DNA from: Acidimicrobiales bacterium
GTDB taxonomy: Bacteria > Actinomycetota > Acidimicrobiia > Acidimicrobiales > Iamiaceae
DNA: 64,000 nucleotides
Reading direction: 5' to 3'
Assembly (NCBI GenBank): GCA_035547835.1
Contig: DASZTW010000002.1
Location: 111,141-175,140 of the forward strand
Program-made: the position numbers and the translations under genes
Part shown: piece by piece, positions 9,284-16,582 of the stretch
How positions within the stretch are numbered: the stretch's first letter is position 1
Layout of the letters: each line of letters starts with the position of its first letter
The notes under the pieces: generated by a model
Seen by the model: only the letters and a program-made list of their open reading frames with translations
Databases searched by the model: none
What the model was told of the DNA's origin: nothing

Positions 9284-12200
9284 TCAATGATCGCTACCTG
9301 CAGGAACTCGATCCGGCCGTGGTCCACCAGCCAGCCGCGGCCGGGTCCCGGCTCGGCCGGGTGGCGGCGAGGAAGGGTGGCGCCGAGCAGATCGCCGTCC
9401 AAGTCGAGGGAGGGGCGCAACAAGATGCCGACTCCCGCGGCGCGCAGCGGCCGCGACCAGTGCTGGTAGGCACCGCGCAGCGCCTCGGCCCTGCCGGCCC
9501 CGATCACGTGGATGCGGTGGGCGTGTGGTGGGTGCTCGGCAAGCAGCGTGGCGAGGTGCCGGTCGGCGTCGTCGATCGTCTCGATGTCGTCGGCCACCAC
9601 CAGCACGGGCGACGCTGCGGTCGCCTCGCGCACCAGGTCGGCGAGCGCGGCGAGGCGGTCAGGCGTGAGCGACTCGTCGACGACGGCAGCTCTGCACAGC
9701 GGTGAGCGGTCGGCGGCGATCGCGACGACGGCGAGGTCGCGGCCGGCCGCGGCGCGAGCGACGGTGGCCAACGTGGTCAACGCGGAGGTGCGGCCCGAGC
9801 GTGCCGGACCAGCCACGAGCGCGTGCTCGCCAGGGTGAAGCACGACGGCGACGGTGCCGAGGTCATGGTCGCCGATGCCCACCGGGAGCCGCCAAGGGTC
9901 GGGTCCGGTGCGATCCGTCGGCGACACATCGCCCGGTGTGAGCGAGCTCGTGGGCACTCGCGCGGGGAGCGTGGCGATGCGCGGGGGCGCCAAGCACGGG
10001 GTGGGGGCGTGCGCCCGGGTCGTCGCGACCGCGGCTGCGAGGTCGTGGCCGGGCCAGCCGATCTGGCCGAGGAGGCCATGTTCGACCCAGGTCGCCCGTC
10101 CCGGACGCGTGGTGGTGGTCGCCGGTCGGCGCACGCCGAGGTGTGCTTCGTCGGCGGGATCGGCGAGCGACAGCACCACCCGTTGTCGGGTCCCGGCGAT
10201 CCACCGACGAGGCACGCCTCCCGTGGCCGCGATCGTGAACGCCACGTGGATGCCCACGCGAGGGCCGTCGGCCAGCACCCGCCCGAACCGCTCCAACACG
10301 AGCTCTTGCGGGTCGCCCCAGGCAGCGGCGAATGCCTCGGCTCCGTCGACCAACACCACGATGCGCGGGCCGGTTGCCGTCGCCGGCAGCTCGCGGGAGG
10401 CGCGGCCGGCGGACTGGCGGCGCGCGAGCTCTCGCGCCAGGTGATCCACGAGGCGGCGTTGACGCTCGCGCTCGCCCGGCCCGATGACGTTGCCCACGAC
10501 GGGGAGGTCCGCGAGCGCGCTCAGCTCGCCGCTCCCGAAGTCGAGGACGTGCAGGTGGCAGGCGGACCCGACGATCCCGCGCGAGGCGCGCAGCGCGATC
10601 GCGGCGAGCGCGGTGGTCGTTCCGCTTGCCACGGCGCCGGCGACGAGGAGGTTGCCGCGCTCGGGGTCCCAGCCGATCGGGATCTGATGTTGGCGACTCG
10701 GCTCGTCGGCGCGGGCGAACACGATGCCGGTGCTGGCCGGGCCGTACGGCGCCGCGCGGTCTTCGTCCCGGGCGCCTGGCGGCTCGACCTGGTCGAGCGG
10801 CAAGAGGTGGGGCAGTGGATCGGGCCAAGGGCGGTGCGGTGGGGGCCCTCCCCGCTGAGCGTGCGCCGCCACGATGGCGTCGACGAGCTGGTCGAGCTCC
10901 CGGACGTCCGGACCTGCCTCGTGTGGGCGAGGGCGTGTGACCGCCCGAGCCAGCAGCGGCGTCGGGCCGGGTCCGTCGCGGGCGGGCTCGAACGGCTCCA
11001 GCACCACGGACGGGCGGTCGCCGGGCGGCGCACCGCTGGTGCGGGCGACCTGGGCCTGAATGACCTCACCCGGACCCAGTCGGACGAGCGCCCGACCGGG
11101 TCGCTTGCGGCTGAGCGTGGAGGCGTCGGGCACACCGATCACGTCGGTCGAGTCCGCGGCGTCCTGCACTCGCAAGGCGATCCGCAGATTCGTGTTCGCC
11201 CTGATGTGGTCGCTGACCGAACCGGTCGGCCGTTGGGTGGCGAGCACCAGGTGCACGCCCATCGAGCGACCCCGTTGCGCGATGCCCACCAGCGCCTCGA
11301 GGGCTCCGGGGTGCTCGGTGGCCAAGGTGGCGAACTCGTCGATCACGACCACCAGTCGAGCCAAGTGGTCCCGGTGGGGTGCACCCCGGTAGGCGGGGAG
11401 ATCGTCCGCGCCGGCCGCGCGCAGCAACTCCTCGCGGCGCACCAACTCTGCTTCGAGCCCCTCGATCGCGCGTTGCACCTGGTGGCCGTCGAGGTCGGTG
11501 ATGGTGCCGACCACGTGGGGGAGCGCGCCACACCGATCGAAGGTGGAGCCGCCCTTGAAGTCGATGAGGACGAACGAGAGCTGCTCGGGCGGGCAGGCGA
11601 GCGCGAGACCGACGACCAGGGTGCGCAACAGCTCGCTCTTGCCTGACCCCGTGGTCCCCGCGAGCAGCACATGGGGTCCGTCGAGCGCGAGGTCGACGAC
11701 GAGCGGGCCATCGAGCGAGACACCGACGACGGCCGCGGGCGGGTGGTCAGCCGAAGCATCCCAGCCCCGACCGATGGCCTCAGGGCTGCCCGCGGCAGCA
11801 CCGGTGGCCTGGCTCAGGGTGAGGTCGGCGGGGAGGTGGACGCCGGCCTGGGGCGAGTCAGGGTCTTCGAACCGGGCCAACGCCCTCGCCGCTGCCCGCG
11901 CAATGGCGACCGGCAGCCGCTCGCAGGACACCTTGCTCGGCGCGGTCTCGGGTGTCCGCAGCTCCCCACGGCCACTCGCGTCGATCTGCACGACCGCGGT
12001 GCAACACGACGGCAGGTCGCGCTCGGTCTCGGCAACGACGATGGCGGCGACACCGGCTCCTCTCGCGCGCAGCGACGTCCTGGCCCGGGCACGGTCCATC
12101 GGCTCGTGACCTTGGTCGTCGAGCACGACCAACATGCCGTGCGTCGTTCGCTGGTCGCGGCAGGCGCGGCGGAGCGCCTCGATCCCCGCGGGTCCGCCCG

Positions 12201-13299
12201 TGACGCGTCGAGGGCCCGCGTCGGGATCGACGACGTGAGGAAGCCACCGCGACCACGCCCAATCGCTGCTGGCCCTCTCGTCGGTCACGACGGCCAGCGC
12301 CAGATCCCCGGGGCCGTGGAGGACGCCTGCTTGGACGACGAGGGAGCGGGCCACGCCGAGCACTTCCGGGCGCGGCCCGGCGAGGCCGATCACGCCGCGC
12401 GCGGACAAGTCGACCGTCACCGGCGTGTCACTCAGGACGCTCGCGGCGCCGAGCATGGCATCGAGCTCGGGAACGTCACCGGGCCCCGCCGCGGTCCCGG
12501 CGCCGGTGCCGGCTGCGGTGGGGACCTGCCAGCCGACGTCGCCGGTTCCGAGCCGCAGGCGCAACCAATCGGGATCGCCGGCGCGCCGCTCCCACATGCG
12601 GGGGTGCTCATCCGCTGGCCAGCTCGCGACCTCTGCGGCCGCTGGCGACTCCCGGCGACGCCGCCGCCGTTCCGTGGCCGCCATGCCGTGCAGGTCGTGT
12701 GCGAGGGCCACCAGGTCGCCGCGGAAGCGCTGTTCGTCCCGCCGCAGTCGCCGGCTTCCGCGGCGATGCTGCTCGATGCCCGTCGCGACGGCGACCACCG
12801 GCCCGAGGAGCGAGAACAGCCCCCACACGACGTTGTGCAGCGCCACGACCAACACCGCAGCCATGACGGCGGGCACCACGACGCCGGCGACGCTGATGGC
12901 ACTCGATCCGCTTGCGGGGCGGGGCGCGTCGGGGAGCCGGATCGGAGGCGGCAGCGTGCATGCCGGCGGGCGCGGCGGCCGCCGTGCCGGCACGGGTCCG
13001 CTGGGCCTGGGCTCGCGCCGCGGCGCCGCTCCTGGCCCGGCGCGGCGCAACGTGAGGACCTCGCCTGGCCGAATGCCTGCTTGGCCCACTGGCGTGGCCC
13101 CGTCGAGCGGGTGCCCGCCGATCGTCACCTGCAAGGGCGGCGGCGAGAGGGCAGCGACCTCGGTGAGCCGGTCGGTGATCTCGGCGACGACGTCGGCAAC
13201 GGTCACCCGGTCGTCGCTCCACCGCAGCAGGACCTCGACGTCGCCATCGGGGCAGCGGACGACGCAGGGAAGGGCGCCTGGGCCGGTTGCATCTTTCAT
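9280..13299 (-). CDS. EccC/EssC-like FtsK-SpoIIIE ATPase, type VII secretion
   Basis: A 1339-residue secretion ATPase. Residues 10-88 resemble a ubiquitin-like fold (WSDDRVTVADVVAEI, GEVLTLRRAG); a Pro-rich linker follows; residues 134-175 form two membrane helices. Three FtsK/SpoIIIE-type domains follow. Domain 1 has an intact Walker A, GTTGSGKSE (Lys554), an ID(F)KGG segment, and a Walker B VVIDEFA (Asp654-Glu655). Domain 2 has a degenerate P-loop GAVASGTTT (Thr894 at the Lys position). Domain 3 has GPARSGRTS (Arg1170 at the Lys position). Degenerate second and third domains are known in EccC/EssC proteins, where they bind substrates. The WXG100 pair lies downstream. EccB, EccD, EccE and mycosin genes are absent from the neighbourhood. 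Confidence 0.92.
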   Translation of the reverse strand: MKDATGPGALPCVVRCPDGDVEVLLRWSDDRVTVADVVAEITDRLTEVAALSPPPLQVTIGGHPLDGATPVGQAGIRPGEVLTLRRAGPGAAPRREPRPSGPVPARRPPRPPACTLPPPIRLPDAPRPASGSSAISVAGVVVPAVMAAVLVVALHNVVWGLFSLLGPVVAVATGIEQHRRGSRRLRRDEQRFRGDLVALAHDLHGMAATERRRRRRESPAAAEVASWPADEHPRMWERRAGDPDWLRLRLGTGDVGWQVPTAAGTGAGTAAGPGDVPELDAMLGAASVLSDTPVTVDLSARGVIGLAGPRPEVLGVARSLVVQAGVLHGPGDLALAVVTDERASSDWAWSRWLPHVVDPDAGPRRVTGGPAGIEALRRACRDQRTTHGMLVVLDDQGHEPMDRARARTSLRARGAGVAAIVVAETERDLPSCCTAVVQIDASGRGELRTPETAPSKVSCERLPVAIARAAARALARFEDPDSPQAGVHLPADLTLSQATGAAAGSPEAIGRGWDASADHPPAAVVGVSLDGPLVVDLALDGPHVLLAGTTGSGKSELLRTLVVGLALACPPEQLSFVLIDFKGGSTFDRCGALPHVVGTITDLDGHQVQRAIEGLEAELVRREELLRAAGADDLPAYRGAPHRDHLARLVVVIDEFATLATEHPGALEALVGIAQRGRSMGVHLVLATQRPTGSVSDHIRANTNLRIALRVQDAADSTDVIGVPDASTLSRKRPGRALVRLGPGEVIQAQVARTSGAPPGDRPSVVLEPFEPARDGPGPTPLLARAVTRPRPHEAGPDVRELDQLVDAIVAAHAQRGGPPPHRPWPDPLPHLLPLDQVEPPGARDEDRAAPYGPASTGIVFARADEPSRQHQIPIGWDPERGNLLVAGAVASGTTTALAAIALRASRGIVGSACHLHVLDFGSGELSALADLPVVGNVIGPGERERQRRLVDHLARELARRQSAGRASRELPATATGPRIVVLVDGAEAFAAAWGDPQELVLERFGRVLADGPRVGIHVAFTIAATGGVPRRWIAGTRQRVVLSLADPADEAHLGVRRPATTTTRPGRATWVEHGLLGQIGWPGHDLAAAVATTRAHAPTPCLAPPRIATLPARVPTSSLTPGDVSPTDRTGPDPWRLPVGIGDHDLGTVAVVLHPGEHALVAGPARSGRTSALTTLATVARAAAGRDLAVVAIAADRSPLCRAAVVDESLTPDRLAALADLVREATAASPVLVVADDIETIDDADRHLATLLAEHPPHAHRIHVIGAGRAEALRGAYQHWSRPLRAAGVGILLRPSLDLDGDLLGATLPRRHPAEPGPGRGWLVDHGRIEFLQVAIID

Positions 13300-13380
13300 G
13301 TTGTTTCATGTTATGACACCCTTGGCCGGGGATGGCCGTCGCTCGGCCGGTCGGCTGGGGAGCAGGCGGCGGGCGCGTCC

Positions 13381-13386
13381 TACACT
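13381..13386 (+). promoter_or_regulatory. -10 hexamer TACACT, leaderless hemQ
   Basis: TACACT ends 6 nt before the hemQ ATG (13393), so transcription should start at the start codon. It is one of the closest to consensus among the window's leaderless -10 sites. Confidence 0.6.
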
Positions 13387-13392
13387 GGCCGC

Positions 13393-14076
13393 ATGCCAGC
13401 TGCGTTGGAGCCTTCGGTCGGCCTGGCGGTCGTACACCTCTTCTTCCGGGCCGGTCGCGCCGATCGGGCCGCAGTCGTCGCCGCGGTCGAAAAGGCCGAG
13501 GCCGACGGTGTGCAGGTGGTGCCGGTCGCCATTTTGGGGCACAAGGCCGACTTGGCCGTGATGGCCCTGGCGCCCGACGTGTGGCGTCTCCGGGCGCTGC
13601 AGCGTGACCTCGTCGCCGCCGGGTTGGAGCTCGCCGATTCCTACGTGTCGCTCACCGAGCTCAGCGAGTACGCGGCCGGTGTGCCCGACGAGATGAAGCA
13701 GGCCCGTCTCTACCCGCAGCTGCCGCCCGAGGGGAAGCCGGCGTGGTGCTTCTATCCGATGTCGAAGCGCCGCAACGTCGACCAGAACTGGTACGAGCTG
13801 CCGTTCGACGACCGCCGCGACCTGATGTACGAGCACGGTTCGAGCGGACGGAAGTTTCGCGGACGGGTCCTGCAACTCATCACCGGCTCCACCGGCCTCG
13901 ACGAGTACGAGTGGGGCGTCACGCTGTTCGCACAGCGGCCCGACGACCTCAAGGAAGTCGTGTACACGCTGCGGTACGACGTCGCATCCGCGCGCTACGC
14001 CGAGTTCGGCCCGTTCTTCACCGGCATGGTCGCGCCGCTCGACGAAGTGCTCGACGCGACAGTCGGCACGTCGTGA
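13393..14076 (+). CDS. hemQ: coproheme decarboxylase (chlorite dismutase family)
   Basis: A 227-residue HemQ/ChdC protein, the last enzyme of the coproporphyrin-dependent haem pathway of Gram-positive bacteria, oxidatively decarboxylating coproheme to haem b. The best evidence is the segment NWYELPFDDRRDLMYEHG: Tyr134 matches the catalytic tyrosine and His148 the proximal haem ligand, followed by SGRKFRGRV. The absence of the chlorite dismutase distal Arg context also favours HemQ. It shares a GTGA stop/start overlap with larE and is divergent from the EccC-like gene. A TACACT element makes a leaderless transcript likely. No other haem gene is in the window. Confidence 0.93.
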   Translation: MPAALEPSVGLAVVHLFFRAGRADRAAVVAAVEKAEADGVQVVPVAILGHKADLAVMALAPDVWRLRALQRDLVAAGLELADSYVSLTELSEYAAGVPDEMKQARLYPQLPPEGKPAWCFYPMSKRRNVDQNWYELPFDDRRDLMYEHGSSGRKFRGRVLQLITGSTGLDEYEWGVTLFAQRPDDLKEVVYTLRYDVASARYAEFGPFFTGMVAPLDEVLDATVGTS

Positions 14077-14912
14077 CCCTGGCACCATCGCCGAGCGGTG
14101 CCGGGGTCGACCCTCGGCTCGGCGCGTTGCGCGACGTCCTCAGGGAGCTCGATCGGGTGGTGGTGGCGTTCAGCGGCGGTGCCGACTCGGCGCTGCTCGC
14201 GTACGTCGCCCACCAGACGTTGGGTCCCGAGCGGGCGCTGGCGGTCACCGCAGTGTCGGCTTCGCTCGCGGGCACCGAGGAAGCCGACTGCCGAGCACTG
14301 GCGGCCGAGTGGGGTCTGTCGTGGACCCCGATCGCCACCGACGAGATGGCGAATGCCGCGTATCGGCGCAACGACGCCGACCGCTGTTACTGGTGCAAGG
14401 ACGCCTTGCTCGACGCGTTGTCGCCGCTCGCGGCCGAGCGGGAAGCGGTCGTGGTGTTGGGGGTCAACGTCGACGACTTGGGCGACCACCGGCCCGGCCA
14501 GCGAGCGGCCAGCGAGCGCGGGGCGCGCTTCCCGTTCGTTCAGGCCGGCCTCACCAAGGCCGACGTGCGCGCGTTGTCGGCGAGTCTCGGCCTGCGCACC
14601 TGGGACAAGCCCGCCGCGGCATGCCTGGCGTCGCGCCTGCCGTACGGCACCGCGGTCACCGTGGGTCGCTTGAGCCAGGTCGAGCGCGCCGAAGCGGCCT
14701 TGCAGGCGTTGGGTTTCCGTTCACTGCGGGTCCGCCATTACGGCACGACCGCTCGCATCGAAGTGCCCGAGGACGAGTTGGCCGCGATGGTCGAACAGCG
14801 CGCGGCGGTGGTGGCTGCGGTCCACGGTGCCGGCTTCGACTACGTCACGGTCGATCTCGAGGGCCTCCGGTCGGGGAACTTGAACCTCGCGCTCGACGAC
14901 CGCGCGAGCTGA
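14073..14912 (+). CDS. larE: LarE-type ATP-dependent sulfur transferase
   Basis: A 279-residue PP-loop protein. The pyrophosphatase loop is FSGGADSALLA (residues 33-43), followed by RCYWCKDALLDAL and the hallmark WDKPAAACLASRLPYG with Cys184, equivalent to the sulfur-donating Cys of LarE. In lactobacilli LarE adenylates the pyridinium dicarboxylate precursor of the nickel-pincer cofactor and gives up sulfur from cysteine. No larA, larB or larC is present here, so the true acceptor may differ. The gene is translationally coupled to hemQ by a 4-nt overlap. Cys105 and Cys108 could, with Cys184, bind a cluster; this is speculation. A hairpin follows the gene. Confidence 0.86.
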   Translation: MTLAPSPSGAGVDPRLGALRDVLRELDRVVVAFSGGADSALLAYVAHQTLGPERALAVTAVSASLAGTEEADCRALAAEWGLSWTPIATDEMANAAYRRNDADRCYWCKDALLDALSPLAAEREAVVVLGVNVDDLGDHRPGQRAASERGARFPFVQAGLTKADVRALSASLGLRTWDKPAAACLASRLPYGTAVTVGRLSQVERAEAALQALGFRSLRVRHYGTTARIEVPEDELAAMVEQRAAVVAAVHGAGFDYVTVDLEGLRSGNLNLALDDRAS

Positions 14913-14957
14913 CCCGAACCCTCGCCCATCTCGCCACCCGACCGCCTTCCGCTCCGT

Positions 14958-14976
14958 CGTTCTGGTGCCCAGAACG
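14958..14976. terminator. hairpin between larE and convergent gene
   Basis: Perfect 8-bp inverted repeat CGTTCTGG/CCAGAACG with a 3-nt loop (TGC), 46 nt after the larE stop and 38 nt before the 3' end of the opposing hypothetical gene. Probably a bidirectional terminator. Confidence 0.55.
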
Positions 14977-15013
14977 CGAAGGGAAAGGGGGAGATGGCCC
15001 GGTCGGGGGCAGG

Positions 15014-15319
15014 TCAGGCGGGGTCCGACGGGCGCGGTCCGGTGACGTCGACGGGTTCCCAGAACGGAAACGTCACATGCGCCACGCCGAGGTGATCCGC
15101 GACGCGACCCCGCCGCCGCAGGTCGGGGAGGCAGCGGTCGGCAGCCTCGCTGCCAGCCATGGCGAGGTACTCCGCCACCGACAACAACAACGGGCCGTCG
15201 GCGTCGCCAGGTCGGAGCACCGCGTCGACTTCGAGCGTCGGTGTGCATGGGTTCGCGGGGTCGACGACGACCGCGTGGTAGACGACTCGCTCGAACACGG
15301 CCATGGCGCGGATGCGCAT
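15014..15319 (-). CDS. hypothetical protein, 101 aa
   Basis: Not recognised. The product is soluble-looking with alternating beta and alpha segments: a first strand VFERVVYHAVVVDP, then TPTLEVDAVLRPG and LLLSVAEYLAMAGS, ending with a Pro-rich tail. No signal peptide, membrane segment or cysteine motif is seen. Two starts are possible: ATG 15319 and, five codons later, ATG 15304 (MAVFERVV). It is head to head with the next gene, with only 14 nt between the start codons, so each promoter must lie within or beside the other gene. Codon use and GC-rich third positions fit a real gene. Confidence 0.5.
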   Translation of the reverse strand: MRIRAMAVFERVVYHAVVVDPANPCTPTLEVDAVLRPGDADGPLLLSVAEYLAMAGSEAADRCLPDLRRRGRVADHLGVAHVTFPFWEPVDVTGPRPSDPA

Positions 15320-15333
15320 CAGCGCGCGCCACG

Positions 15334-15912
15334 ATGGATGCCGTGCCCGACCAGCCTGCGTCCGACGAGCCTGCGCCTGACCAGTCTGGGTTCGACGATT
15401 CTGGGTCCGGCCCACCGGTGGCCGCCGAGCCCGTCGAAGGGCGTGACGCGGCCGAGCAGCTGCGGACGTACGCCGACGCGTTGGCTGGTGCGCTCGACGC
15501 GGCCATCCCGCAATGGGTCGAGCGCTGTGTGGTCGAGCTGCTCGGCGACGCCTACGGAAGGGCGACGCCGGAACAACAAGCCGAGGCCCGCGCCGCGGGA
15601 GTGGCGGCGCGCGACGAGGTGATGCCGCAGCTGCGCACGCTGCTCGCCACCGACGTCGACCGCCAGCGGGCCAACCCGCTCGCAATCGTGCGTGCCGCGG
15701 TGCGCCACCCCACCGAGGTGCTGCAGCGGGCGGGGGTGCCGCCCGTGGTGCGCGACGAGGTGGCGGCCCGCTTGTTTCCCGACGACGTGTACGACCTGTC
15801 GCCCGCGTCGTTCGGGGAGGTCGGTTCCGCGGTGCACGAGCCGGGCCTCGTGTGGGGCGCGGCGAAGGCCCATGTGGTGCTGAGCCGGCGCCGGGCGGAA
15901 GGGCGTCGCTGA
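15334..15912 (+). CDS. hypothetical acidic helical protein, 192 aa
   Basis: Not recognised. The first 40 residues are an acidic Asp/Pro/Ser-rich, probably disordered stretch (residues such as DQPASDEPAPDQSG). Residues 45-190 are mostly helical, with LRTYADALAGALDAAIPQWVE, a helix around EARAAGVAARDEVMPQLRTL, and the segment IVRAAVRHPTEVLQRAGVPP. This pattern resembles a conserved actinobacterial hypothetical family but I cannot name it. No membrane segment or catalytic motif is seen. It is divergent from the 101-residue gene and convergent with the Rrf2 gene 26 nt away. Confidence 0.65.
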   Translation: MDAVPDQPASDEPAPDQSGFDDSGSGPPVAAEPVEGRDAAEQLRTYADALAGALDAAIPQWVERCVVELLGDAYGRATPEQQAEARAAGVAARDEVMPQLRTLLATDVDRQRANPLAIVRAAVRHPTEVLQRAGVPPVVRDEVAARLFPDDVYDLSPASFGEVGSAVHEPGLVWGAAKAHVVLSRRRAEGRR

Positions 15913-15938
15913 TCGCCACCGTGGCGACGAAGCACGCC

Positions 15939-16409
15939 TCAATGCGGCAGCCAGTTCTCGGCGGGGTCGGCCAAGGCATCGACGGCGCCGGGGAGTTTGC
16001 CGTCTCGCAAGTCGGCGATGGTGGTGTGCTCCAGCACGTCGCGGAGATTGGCGCGCACCGCGATCCACATCCGTTGCAGCGCCGCGTCGCTCGGCGGGTA
16101 GTCGAGCTGGTCGGGCCGGAGTCCCTGTATCGCCGCCAGTGGCCCTTCGATCGCGCGGATCACCCGCGCGATGTCGATGTCCTCCGCGGGCAGCTGCAGC
16201 CGCCAGCCGCCGTCGGCACCTCGCTGGCTGCGGACGATCGAGCTGCGTCGCAGCCCGGCGAGCACGTCCTCGAGAGAGGTCGTCGGCACGCCGATCGCCT
16301 CGGCGACGAGCTGCGCCTTGACCGGGAGCTTCGCGGCCGGGTCGGCTTCTCGGCGGGCCAGCTCGACGAGGGCGCGGACCGCGTAATCGACTTGCGCGGT
16401 GATCCTCAT
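15939..16409 (-). CDS. Rrf2-family transcriptional regulator
   Basis: A 156-residue regulator starting MRITAQVDYAVRALVELA, the typical Rrf2 N-terminus, with a winged helix in which LVAEAIGVPTTSLEDVLAGLRR is the HTH and VRSQRGADGGWRLQLP the wing. The dimerisation helix follows (MWIAVRANLRDVLEHTTIADL). Rrf2 proteins such as IscR and NsrR bind Fe-S clusters through three cysteines; this protein has no cysteine at all, so it should be a cluster-free member like CymR. The start is ATG 16409; in-frame sequence further upstream does not match the family. It is divergent from the secreted-protein/ABC importer operon, which is a candidate target. Confidence 0.88.
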   Translation of the reverse strand: MRITAQVDYAVRALVELARREADPAAKLPVKAQLVAEAIGVPTTSLEDVLAGLRRSSIVRSQRGADGGWRLQLPAEDIDIARVIRAIEGPLAAIQGLRPDQLDYPPSDAALQRMWIAVRANLRDVLEHTTIADLRDGKLPGAVDALADPAENWLPH

Positions 16410-16582
16410 GTGCTCGGCGAACCGTCGGTCATCGGCGCAGTCTCGCACGGGGCAGGCGCGGGCCGGTCCGACGACGAAATGGTGAGATTCCGGCCGACGG
16501 CAGGATTGGCGCCAGGGGCGTCGAACCACCGTACGTTGGCGGGCACGAGGATGTAGCCGGCCGACCGCACTCGGGGGAGGCG

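Noticed and set aside
9823..11646. 607-codon plus-strand frame within the EccC-like gene
   Set aside because: Antisense composition artefact; the minus strand shows intact Walker motifs across the same bases.
13294..13312. Direct repeat TTTCATGTT-G-TTTCATGTT at the start of the EccC-like gene
   Set aside because: Two 9-bp copies place two ATGs 10 nt apart in different frames. It may be chance; only one frame continues into the protein, and no function is suggested.
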